DNA from: Rhyacichthys aspro
Lineage: Eukaryota > Chordata > Actinopteri > Gobiiformes > Rhyacichthyidae
Length of the DNA stretch: 64,000 nucleotides
Assembly (NCBI GenBank): GCA_036850595.1
Contig: CM072168.1
Span: forward strand, 13,631,982-13,695,981
Direction of reading: 5' to 3'
In this document: in pieces, positions 1 to 12,100 of the stretch
Layout: each line of letters begins with the position of its first letter
Numbering within the stretch: position 1 is the stretch's first letter
The notes under the pieces: generated by a model
The model's database searches: none
What the model was told of the DNA's origin: nothing
What the model saw: the letters and a program-made list of their open reading frames with translations, nothing else
Program-made: the position numbers and the translations under genes

Positions 1-57
1 TCAGAGTGGAAAGCAGGCAGGTGGAAAGGTGTCAATAGGATGTGTTTGTGAGAGAAG
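1..57 (+). promoter_or_regulatory. Probable 5' UTR/promoter edge of the short kalirin transcript
   Basis: These bases lie directly before the Duet-type start codon and contain an in-frame stop at 49-51. The family is known to use an internal promoter for its short isoform, so a transcription start should be here or just left of the window. No TATA box is visible in this small piece. Confidence 0.35.
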
Positions 58-127
58 ATGAAGCGAGGTTGGCGCTGCTGTGGATGGATCCTCGCTCGCT
101 GCTGCTGCTGCTGCTACAATGGCACAG
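58..127 (+). CDS. kalrn: Alternative first coding exon of kalirin-Duet (Cys-rich N-terminus)
   Basis: The ATG at 58 opens MKRGWRCCGWILARCCCCC, then YNGT, and the exon ends in phase 1 at a GT donor (128). Joining to the exon at 4929, which begins in the complementary phase, creates a Glu codon and reads into ENYPVGASDGKTESVANL. From memory, mammalian kalirin-Duet begins MKGG and continues GWLFAKCCCC before SENGGKSESVANL, so start, Trp-containing stretch, Cys run and junction all correspond. An in-frame TGA at 49-51 sits just upstream, supporting this ATG as the start rather than an internal exon. The Cys run may be lipid-modified for membrane attachment (inference). It is encoded by a short TGC/CTG repeat. 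Confidence 0.8.
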
Positions 128-3100
128 GTGGGACATAAACTAGAAGTGTGTGAAAATGTGTCCTGGAATAGAGATTTTTTTCCTTTTTTTAAGCAGGTTT
201 GTCTGGAGTGACAGGAATTAAAGACAATCCAAGACAAGTCAGACATTGTTCATTTGACATGTCATTTGTTACAGCAACGGTTGAAAATTATTTAAATTCA
301 AAATGATCTGTGAAACAGGAAGTTATGCACACACAGATGGACAGACAGTAGAGAGAAGGAGAAGGACAGTTTGTGTCTTTGTTTTAGTGAAGAATCAGAT
401 GTTTGGTTGGGCAATGTTTTTTCCTGCATTTAGTCAGCTGTTTCTCAGGGTGTGTGTTTCTGTTTGTGTTTCTTTATGGGTGTGTATCATGACACATACC
501 TTATTGAATAAGCACATGTAGTAATCATTATACACTACAATTAAATTCACAATATCTTAACAGAAAACACCTGCTAATCTTGATGATTCATGACCAAAGC
601 CTAAATTGGTTTTGCCCCTGGTTGGAGTCATCTTACCTTAAACTTGTTTAAACTCTATGTCCAGAAGGTTATGTCTAAACTACTATGACATATCCTGAAC
701 TGGATAAATACGGATCAATAAGAATTCTTTCCCCCAAAGGTACTTTGCAACAGAAAAAGGTCAACGATATCAGTAAAGTATAATTATTTGTGATAAACAA
801 TTGTGTGTTCCTGTCAGTTAAGGTCACATTAATTGTATGCTCCCAGCTCATTATGCACTGAACTACAAGTTACATATTTTGCTGGTTCTTAACACATTTT
901 TTGGCACAACTCCAGACATACCACTGCAGGTTGTGGTATTTCAGGTTATTGTTGCTACTGCTCTGCACCTGTGTCACCTGTACCTGTTTTTTATGGAGGT
1001 CAGATTTAGCGAAAGTTGGCTAATAGTTAACTAAGATCAATGTGGGAAGAAAATACAGACTTTGACCCTAGAGCCATTAAAACCATATTAGATATGTTTC
1101 CTATTATAGCAGAGAAATTTGCATGTAGATGAACTGGTTAGACTGGTTTTTAAATTAGACCTGATACTCTTGGTTTTAATAAGATTTGGGTAGTTTTACA
1201 CAGATGGAGATCCCAAGTGTCTCAGAGAAAGAAATATATGACTCATTTTATGCTACAAGGTGCTGCATTACTACAGTGTCATTTGAATTTTATTTTAAAT
1301 ATGCTTTGGGTAACTAGACCTATGCTGGGTGAGTGAATGGGCTCTTTTGATGTAAGCAAGTCAATATATCACCTGTACTTTTTGCTGACATTTGGGACAA
1401 TAATAGTACTTCTAATTCCAATGTTTTTACTGATTAACAACATTTACAGTTTCAGGCCAACTGTTAAGGTGAGGTTTAGAGTGGAATTACTGCTAATGAC
1501 GGGACTCACCGTACACCCACACACTGGGTTCGATTTGTATAGATGAGTGATAAACCTCTGGAGAAATACGTATTAGATGTTACTGTTGTAAATCCAAAGG
1601 CACTTGTTTGTTCACAGTGATGTTCAGAGTGATGGAGTATCTGTCTGCTGGGAGTGTAAAGTGATCCTGCCGCCCATTACTCATTAGACCTAAAGATGGA
1701 CAGGAAACTGCTTTGACCCTGTGCCAGCACACTTAATGGAGAGCAGCTTTAGCCAAATCTTCCATGTGCTGCTTCATTAGCAGTGATTCAATCTGGTCTT
1801 CTTTGACCTGTACATAACTGTACAAGTTACACCTCTTCAGTTTCAATTTCACAACTCCTCGAACTTGTAGGAAAGTTTCTGATCAACATTTGATAGGAAA
1901 TAATATTGCTATCTGTAAATATGTCACAAGAGTCATACCATAAATATTACTCAGTTGTTTTGCAAAGTTGCAGTTTCAGAGACAGGAGTCAAAGCCGGAT
2001 TCAGAAAGAGGTATGAGAGGAATGTCATCTTCCCAGATTACTGTCTCTTCCTGTCATTGACTAAAATGCATTATGGGAAGAGAGCGGTTGTACCTTGTAC
2101 TCTGTTAGGACTAATGTAATCAACACCCGTGCACTTTTCTCATTACCAATGCCTACAAATGCTGTTAATCAACATGAATCATTAATCATGTTGATAAAGG
2201 TTGATGCTGCTGTGTTTTATTGTTTACATTACAATTAAGTCTACTCTAGATTGAAACTCAAACTAGAGCTAACCTTAAGCTGTGCCTGAATACATGACTT
2301 CCTCCTCTCGACTTGTTTAGATGTAACACATAACATGCCTGTGGTGTGTTGGTTCGGGGGAGTTGCAGCATTAGACAAAGGCCCTGCTCTGTTCCTGACA
2401 GCGGTATAGTGACTACAGCCTGGACGTCACTTGAATGTGTGTGATTAAAGATACTGAGTGATGTGGATTTTAACAGTAGACGTTCTGTCTTTTCTCTAGA
2501 ATGTGCAACAAAAGCTCCCTTGTTGGGTCTCACCTGACTTGGGTATCGTCAGTGTGACACTGCAGTTCTGTGGAGTGCACTCAGTCTTCACTGCTTCACA
2601 AAGCGCTGCTCCATTTTTGATAATTTGTGTTTGATTTAATCTAACATCTACTTGAGTGAATGTTTGTGGGTGTGTAGGAGCAGTCCAAATAGTAGTCACC
2701 CAAACAGATCTTCAGTTAGGACAAGTGCAACACTAATAAACTTGTGTAGCTCTTGTTTGTGTTCATTTCATTTAGGTTGTGTTGTATTTTGAAATCGTGT
2801 TTAGACTTGCAATACCACAGTGCCATCAGTGGAACATGATTTATTTAATAAAATTTAAAAAATACAATATTAATTATTAATGCAATAATTACAATTTTAC
2901 ACATTTTCCAAGGATCAAACCTTTTTTTCAGTCCCTTAAACGAATATGTAATTGCCTTTTAATCATTACAATAGGATTATTGCCATAGTGGGGCACACCA
3001 AACATATTTATACAGATCTACGTTTTCTTTAGGAGAACGATTGACTCGATGACGTGAGCTGTCACTGTGCTTCAGTTCTTAATGAGTTGGTGAGGTCAGT

Positions 3101-6100
3101 CATACGTCAAGCCCCCTTAAAGACTAACAGTGATACCGCTGCAAGTACCACTCAAACTCAGGTGGCTTATTACATTCCTGGCTGTCCCTGTTCTCACCAG
3201 TAGTTTTTGAAGGAGTTTTCTTTGAATTACTGGGCTGGTCAAGTGAAGACAATGGAAATATTATACCAGTATTTTACAGGGCAGTTTAATAATAAAACTG
3301 GAGTAGGTAGTTTTGCTTTGGTAATGGTTCTATTATCAGCTGAAGGTGGTCAGTGTCAGCAGGTAACATACTCACAGATTGCAGATTCAGATTGGTTGTG
3401 TGGTTTGTGCAGGCATTTGACCTACTGTTTTTTCCTTGGTTTGCAGATAACCTATCATTACCTCCCCCTATACACATCACATTCATGACACTTCGGTTGG
3501 TTTTATTAGACTCACTAAGACACAAAAGGAAGATTGCATTATTACTATAGGTATATATAAAACTTAAAAAAAGGAACTGTTTTGTGCTCATCTGTTGCTC
3601 TATATGTGTCTGTCAGGTCTTTTGGTGTCATAAGTAAAAAACCAAAACAAAAAAGCTGAAATACTGCATGACCTTGGCTTGTGGTTTCGACCGAGCTTTA
3701 TCTGTGCAGACAGTCAGATAACACCACAGCAATCGGTCAGAAGTTAAATGGACTTTAACTTGTAGCTACCCTTTTACTTTATGAACTTTAAAACACATGT
3801 ATATCTTACGAGACAACTTCATTATTTTTAGTTTATATAACTTATAAATAAATTTAAAATCTAAAGTACAAATGCAAACTAAACCAACCACATTCAGTAA
3901 ATTTACAGTTAAACCACAGCAGCATCACTACCACAGCAGCATCACTATCACACCGTGTCTGTGCTAAGAAGAGACCTTTGGTGCATTTTAAACCATTTAC
4001 AGAATTAAGAAAATGGCTTGAAACATCTCTGGAGAGTCACTTGAACTTTGGCCTTTCATTTCCTGTCTAAAACACCAACTTAAAACCACCACAGCCACGA
4101 TCCCTCGCTCCCAGCTGTGTGTGAGTGCAGCTGATCCACCTCACTCCTGACACATGACACCAATTTATTTTCTCAATCACACACACAGTCTGTCTATGGC
4201 CACAGATGAAAGATAACTGCTCTGATATTAAAGCTGCAGAAATGAAATGCGGCTTTGTGTTGCTTTTCTTCTTGATCAAAAGAATAACCATCCACACTAG
4301 TCGTATCTACAAGCTGCATTGTGACAAAATATGGTCTATTTATCATCAAAATATATAAGTGTAGATATAATTTCTATCTTACAGTTATATCTGTATGTAT
4401 ATTAGCACAGGTCCGATGTACAACAAGTCTGTTATTACCAGTATCTCCTATTTTCTTTGAAAGTGATCTACTGTAAGTTCCTACCTGACTTAAAATTTCT
4501 GAAAGGTCACATTAAAATATTTAAAAGTTCACAACTAGGGTCAAAATGTTTTTATATACTTAGCTCCTGGGTAAAATCTGACTGCAGACAGATCAACCTT
4601 ATGATATCCTGCAGAGGCTGACAGTCTGATCAGTTGCATTAATTTAATTACAAATACGCTGTGGGTTTGGACATAATGTTCATGTCGGTGATTAAATCAG
4701 ACTGTAAATGTCAAACAGCTACTGACAACTCTGTTTGAAAAATGTGGTACAGCATAACCTTCAGTTTAAACAAGAAAACTAAAAACTAAAAAGGAAAGAA
4801 ACTTTGGTAATAACTTTCAATTTTTTTGCTGAATCTCAAACATTATCTTAAGTGTAATCTCAGTAAGTCTCAGTGGAGATAACTGCTCCAAGTCATTTGA
4901 GATTTAAATACAAAATGCTGTCTTTCAGAAAACTATCCTGTCGGAGCCTCTGATGGGAAAACGGAGTCAGTGGCCAACCTTCAGCCCCAGCCATCGCTCA
5001 GCTCTCTGCAGTCCAGCTCTCCTGGCCCCAAACGCTCCGGGAACACTATCAGGAAATGGTTTACAAGTCCGGTGCGCCGCCTCAGCCAAGGCAGCTCTGT
5101 TAAGAAACTTCCCAACAACAAACCGAAGAAAACTGGTAGGCAAAAACAAAAACACAAGCTATAAAATAATAATCACTGTGGTACTGAAACCTAATCTTGA
5201 TCATTTTTGTACCTGATTAAAAACATGTATACACGTGATAATGAAATGTTGTACTTGCTCCTACATGGTTTGAAAGTGTTTGTTGCTGCATTCAACAGAA
5301 GTGACCATGAGTTTTTCCAATTTCACAGGACCAGGAACAGGTCGCGAGAGCACTGACCAACGACAGCCAGATCTGGCTCTGCATGACGACATCATCGATG
5401 AGGTACACAGACATGCTCAAGATGAGAGAAAAGCTTTAGAAAAGTCAGTCTTTTGGAGTTGAGTGCTCTCATTTTTAGGACATTCCTGAGTTTTCCTCAT
5501 TTGAGTAAGAGTACTGACTACTCTGCAACTCCTTTTGTTTTTTACGAATTTAAACTTCAAGGATTTTACTTTTTACATTAAAGCTGTAACATAACTAGGA
5601 TTAAACAAATGTAACAATGAGTAACACTATAATGTTTGGGGATCCATGAGAAAGCTTCTAGAAGTCAGTTTCCATCTCCAGACTACAACGCATCGAAAAT
5701 TCTTGTCAAATTACTCTCTGGATGATAAGTAATAACACAGACTGTTCTGCTGAAATGCAAAAGATTATAACGTTTATTTTATCAAAGAATTCATTTTGCT
5801 TATGTCCAGATAAAGACCTTGTATTTCAAAACACATTGGTATGTCTATCTCAAAATAAGCTTAAAACATTTTTAGCTTTAACATGTTTCTCATTCCTTAA
5901 CTCCAGATGAAGAGCCTCAAACTGCACCTTTTTTCCCCCTCGTAATTACTATTTAATTAGTTGTTGGCTTGAGTCGTTGCTTATTGCTTATGTTTTAGGG
6001 ATAATTTGTTAAATATATCATCATTATTAAGTAGTGCACTCCCTTGAATATCTCAGTGGTAACATGTTTGTTTGTCTCCCACTCAGCGGGTTCCCAGTAA

Positions 6101-9100
6101 GGACACCAGCATCCTCTCCAAGACATCGTCTGGGTTGCTCAGCGGAGGAGAGGAGGAGCAGGACGAAGAGACCCCCACCCCACTGCCTCCCCCCATGGAG
6201 ATCATCAAGGACCCCTCGGCCCAAGATGACAAGGTGAGAGGGGACGAAGCAACAGAAAGAAGCCCCCTTTTTTTTTTTACTAATACCTATAGTTAATCAG
6301 TAAATGTCCACAATCTGCCTTTCCCTACTGTTGATCTACGAGTTTACTGCAACCATCTGTGCTGTTTAATTTCCTCTGTGTTGTCCTCCTGGGTCTAACT
6401 CTTCCCACTGTCTCGACTCTAACACGCTTTTGCCTTTGGTCCGTTTCTCTTCCCGTCTCAGTCCTCCACCTTGCTCACGTCTCTGCAGCCCTCCTCTGAG
6501 GTGCCAAGCGCTGCTGAGCTGGTTAGCGCCATAGAAAAACTGGTTAAAACCAAAATGGTGAGTTTGTGTGATTGTGTTTGTAAATCAAACTGCTGTCTCA
6601 AATCGAATCTTATCCTAAATACTAATTGTTATCATATTTACATCACGGTTGTATGTATCAGGATCATCTGATACATGTGTATGAGAACAATACTCTGAGA
6701 AAAAAGAGATTATCATCCATCTCATAACACATTCATTTCTCCTCAGACTCTAGAGCCAGGAGCGTATCCAGGTTTCGAATCCATCCCCCCACCTGAACAA
6801 ACGACACCAGTCCAGCCTCGAAACCCGGAGCTGGAGCAGAGAGCAAAGGCGATGAGAGGACGCATGTGAGTGCACCTTGATGTACACCACTGTTGACTGT
6901 CTTTTCCTGTGCTTCAGTAACAAAGATCTGTACATTTTCACAGGTTTGTTTTGAATGAGCTGATTCAGACAGAGAAGGACTACGTTAAAGACCTGGGCAT
7001 TGTAGTGGAAGTAAGACACACACAGTAATGACTCCAGTCATGTTGAAATATGGACATAATATTGTTTTTGCTCCATTGAAAGGTATCTGTCTGGTAGCAA
7101 GAATTACTGGGTTTGATTTAAATCTAAGCTTGTTTTCAGCCCTTGCCCACCACTCATAATAGGTCTTAGAGACACTACATAATCGATCATTTAATAGCAT
7201 CAGAATAATGTCCCAACAAACACAAACACTATTATCAGTATCATCCACAAAATCTAAATAGAGCTTGAGTTGTACAAAAATAACTGCCCTGCTGCTTTAT
7301 GGGAATGTGAAATGTGCTCTGTCAACTTAATGATACTTCTCATCTGTATGTGAAAAGTGAGTAGGGGCATCATTAACACGGCAACTGTTTGTCACCTTGC
7401 AGGGCTTCATGAAGAGGATTAAAGAGAAGGGCGTCCCAGAGGACATGGAGGGCAAAGACAAGATTGTTTTTGGGAACATCCACCAGATATATGACTGGCA
7501 CAAAGAGTAAGTTTGACAAAATAAATCATAAACTGGGCATTTGGTTGTTTCACATTTACTAACAGATCTGTTTTTATGTAGTTTCTTTGTGGGAGAGTTG
7601 GAAAAATGTCGGGACGACCATGAGCACCTTCCTGAGCTCTTTATTAAACATGTGAGTACTTTACTCATTATCACAGAGCAAATAGCACTCAGGTTTAGCC
7701 CCTATGTCTTTATTTTAACTTGTGTTTATTTTTTGCAGGAGAGACGGCTTCACATGTATGTGATTTATTGTCAGAACAAACCCAAGTCAGAGTTCATTGT
7801 TGCAGAATATGACACATATTTTGATGTAAGTTATTTTTAAGAAGACAAAAATTGATGCACTAATTCTATGCTACCCTTTCCTTTGATTATTTTATAATTT
7901 GTCTTGCTATTGCACATATTTAGCATTTGACTAACTGTATAGAAATAATACATGCTCACTAACATCAATTTATATATGACTCTGCAGGGAATCCAACAAG
8001 ACATTCAGTCCAGGTTGAGCATCAGCGACTTTCTCATCAAACCCATTCAAAGAATAACAAAATATCAGCTGCTTCTAAAGGTAAAGTATGCTTTTCTGTT
8101 CTTATATTGAATTATCAGTTATCTGTGCAATATGCTATGTTTCAAATACACTACAGTTAAATATGTCTTATTACTGGGCACAAATGACCAACTATGGCCT
8201 TGTTTTATCTATAGGACTTTTTAAAGTATAGCTCTAAGGCAGGAATGGACTGTGAACTAATTGAGGTAAAACACACAAAAACACAACTGTTTTCTAAGCT
8301 GTGGTTTAATCGTATTTGATGCACTATCTGATGCCAAAATGGTTCTTTCTCCTGCAGAAAGCAGTAGATTTAATGTCCCAGGTTCCTAAACTTTGCAATG
8401 ACATGATGAATTTGGGTCGACTGCAAGGATATGAGGTACGTTTACCTGAATGATCTATGACAGTATGTGTTATGTCTTCTAACCAATGAATAAAAGTAGC
8501 CGTAAGCTGCTGACCAGAGGTATTTCTCTGCAGGGTAAACTGACCAGCCAAGGCAAGCTGCTACAGCAAGAAACCTTTTTTGTAATGGAGCAGGATGCTG
8601 GTGTTTTGTCACGCTCCAAAGAACGCCGCGTTTTCCTCTTTGAGCAGATTGTCATCTTTAGTGAGCTGCTCCGTAAAGGATCATCTACTCCTGGATACCT
8701 TTTCAAAAAGAGCATTAAGGTACAAAGAGACCCATGATACGGAAATGCTTGAGCAAAGCAAAAGAGTTCATAGAGTTCATTATTTTTGTTAAGTGTAATA
8801 CTAATAATATATTAATTTGTGTAATAGTTCGCTTTAGATGTATTCTTTGTTTAAGGCCTGTACTTGTCTACTACAGGTGTCCTACCTGGGCCTGGAGGAA
8901 AGCGTGGATAATGATCCCTGTAAGTTTGTCCTGTTGTGTCGCGGTTCATCTGAGCGCTTTACCCTGCAGGCGGCCAACGTCGACATCAAACATGTCTGGG
9001 TCCAACACATCAAGGAACTCCTTGAATCTCAAAGCAACTTATTAAATGGTAAGAACTTAACTTACGACTGATTACTAAAATGATTACTCATAATAAATAA

Positions 9101-12100
9101 TTTACATTGTATTGTTTCTCCTCTCTTCTTCTGAACCCATTGCAAGCTTCAATATTTGTAACTAACATAGGAAAATATGCATGCCAAATTAAAAATACAT
9201 AAGAAATATGCTGATCAGCTTATATGTGTTTTAATACAGCACTACAGTTTCCTCTTAAGTATCAAGAGGAGAAAGGAGGCAGTTCCTCTCTGACCAGAAA
9301 CCGCTCAACGTCCGGCAATCGGCCAGTCTCAACGCCCCTCAGTCGCCCCTCGTCTGCAGTGGGCCTCAGTGACAAGGACTCTGACAAGGACAGAGGGAAG
9401 AGCGTGATGAAAGTGTCTATCTCCAATGGTGGTTCATCATGTTTTGATCCCAAGGTAAGACTTTTAGCAAAAGTATAATTTTACCAACTCAGTAGTAAAA
9501 TGGCAGAAGTTAAACATTTGTTACAATAATATATCCTCATAGAATGCAGAAAGCACCAGGTACTAGGTGTGTAAGACATTGGCAAAATTAGGCCACAATG
9601 CACCTTTTGTGTCTTTCTATTGTTCTGCCTTTTTCATTTTCTTCAAAACCAAGGGCATAATCTGGGCTACTGCAGGTGAAGCTACAAACTGTTTGGGTTT
9701 ATATATACATACTGAGCTGTTCTCCTCCTGACCTACTTTACTTCTACCCTCTGTAAATCAGTAAAATATCCAAGCACCTCGAACTTTACAGTGAATGAAA
9801 GTTACAGTCTATGAAATGTCTACTTATAAGTTAGATGAAAGTAGGAAGACAGATAACATCTTTTTTAAAACTTTTTTCTACATCTAGAAAATTCACAAAG
9901 AACTACTAACACTAAAAGTTGCTCATTGTGAAGACATTTTTGTTTTTTCTCTTAAACCAAGCTGCCACTAAACTATCTTAGTTGTTAGAAGAAGTCTGGT
10001 ATTTTCAGCCGTCCTCTTGCGTAATATGTCGGGAACAGCAGGTTAGACTTGAAGTTAAATACTAACCCTGTGCACATATTGTCCCTCCTCCTCTCCTCAT
10101 TGGTCCGGGCCTCCCTCTGCTGTTCCTCAGGTTGGGGTCAGTGGCATCACAATCAGCAGGACTGTGATCCAGCCCTCATGAACACTCCTTAACTTTGTCC
10201 ACTCATCTCCTCATCTTTTTCCCATCTTTCCTTCCGCCCTCTTTTCCCTGCTGGCCTGCTGTTCTTTTTGTTTTTTCTTTGATCTCTCTCTCTCCTGTTG
10301 CCCTTTCCATCTTGTGCCATCCTCCCCCCTCCTTCCCAGGACAGCGACAACGGCTGTAATGGCGTATCGTCCACCATGCTGGTCACTCAGGACTACTCAG
10401 CACTCAAGGAAAATGAGATCTGCGTAACTCAAGGAGAGATCGTCCAAATCCTGGCCACCAACCAGCAGAACATGTATCTGGTTTACCGCCCGGCCAACAG
10501 CCAGTCACCCGCCGCTGAGGGCTGGGTGCCTGGCCACGTGCTGGGCCCCATCTCAAAGCCCATTAGAGACTCTTCTTCTACTTGCTCCTTTACAGCGGCA
10601 GTGGCTGATGCCAACAACATCAAGTAAGTCCCGCCCACCACATCCACCCAGCACTTCCTGTTTGGCTTTTGATTAAGCACTCAGATTGGATGAGACAAAC
10701 TGGGTTATCCCAGTCCATTAAGCCCTCAGTTTTACTCTTCTCCCCTTCCCTATTTAAGAATGAACTATTGGACCTCACAGGAGACGTTTTTGTTGCTGTT
10801 GATTTTTTTTGTCTGTGTGTTTTTTGTTTTTTTTTTTTACTCCTCACATGTTGCTCCTGAGGTACAAAACCAATCAATCTGCTGCACTGACAGCGTAAAT
10901 ACTGAGCCACTGTCACGTTACAACCTTTTGCAACTGCATGAAGTGACCATGGGTTCCAGGCTTAGAACCAAGCTAATACACAAACACTGATAACTCATGT
11001 AAATGAACACTGAGGAGTAACTCTGCAGCAATAGACTGGATAGAAAATCTTGTAGCTCTCTCTGGAAACCAGAGAGAATCACTTGTGGAGCTAAAACCGG
11101 ACTCTTATTTCAGTTCCTAACACCTGCTTTTTCTTCTTTTTGTATTTTATTCCTTTTTACTGTTTTTGTAAAAAAAAAAAAAAAAAAAAACAGCAAATGA
11201 AACCAAGCAGCTGGGGCATTCAGGTGGACTCGGCCCCATTCTCCGCACTGGAGATTTATGTTGTTGTCTGTGGCAATCTTATACAAATTTATGTTTCTAT
11301 TGTTGTTTTTCTTCCTGTTAATTTTATTTTTCCCTCCCTCATGTTGATTTTGTTTGTAATGTTAACACTTCACTGTACAAAGTTTTGACTGAGGCTCTAG
11401 AACATTCCTGTTTTAAAAAATCCTTTTGCACTATTTAAGAAAAAAATATGAATGAAGTAAGATTGTGCAATATGTTTGATTCAAAGCAACGGTCAGCTCT
11501 GTACTGTTGGTAGTTTAATAATAATGATTTTAAATGTATTTTAAATATGTAAAATAAATCTTTTGGAGCATGGCTTAGCAAAGCAGCGTGAAGGTAAAGT
11601 TGTTTTGTTCTGCGTTACGATGAAGGTGATTGATGGTTTGTAGTTTTAATATTTGTAAATAAACTACAACAGCAAACATGACCATGTCTACTTCTGTGTG
11701 CTAATTTAAATGGCATGTCATATTCAAGACAAATAAATTACACTTAAGTACATGTCTTCAGGTTATTAGAATGAAATACATTGAGATGAATGGCTAAAGC
11801 AACAGTGTGAAGTTGCTCTGTGCACTTTTCCCTTTGTTTATTTATAAGCTTTTGTATCCTTTGTGTTGAGTCTATTAAAAATTTTTTTGAAGTTTGTTTT
11901 GATTTTTACTAACCTCCATTTAGCTCTCCACAGTATTTATTAGTCATAAAATTCTTTTAGTCTTTGAAACTCCAAGAGTTACTTCAACACAAGAGATGAA
12001 TAGTTTTTACCCAACTAATATTATCAGCCAGTATGTCAGCTGTTATAATTATGAATTCTATATACACATATGAGAGACTGTGTCCATAACGTATGTATTT

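Larger units (their letters stand above)
128..4928 (+). other. First intron of the short kalirin transcript
   Basis: AT-rich, with no reading frame that resembles a protein. It begins with a GT donor and ends in a pyrimidine-AG acceptor (4921-4928). It holds a perfect 10-bp inverted repeat (2168-2195) and a 17-bp tandem duplication (3914-3947). Longer kalirin transcripts would also be spliced across or into this region from exons left of the window. I found no other coding exon in it. Confidence 0.6.

Noticed and set aside
1..246. 81-codon minus-strand open frame over the first kalirin exon
   Set aside because: It is the antisense shadow of the Duet exon; its poly-Ala run is the complement of the TGC repeat.
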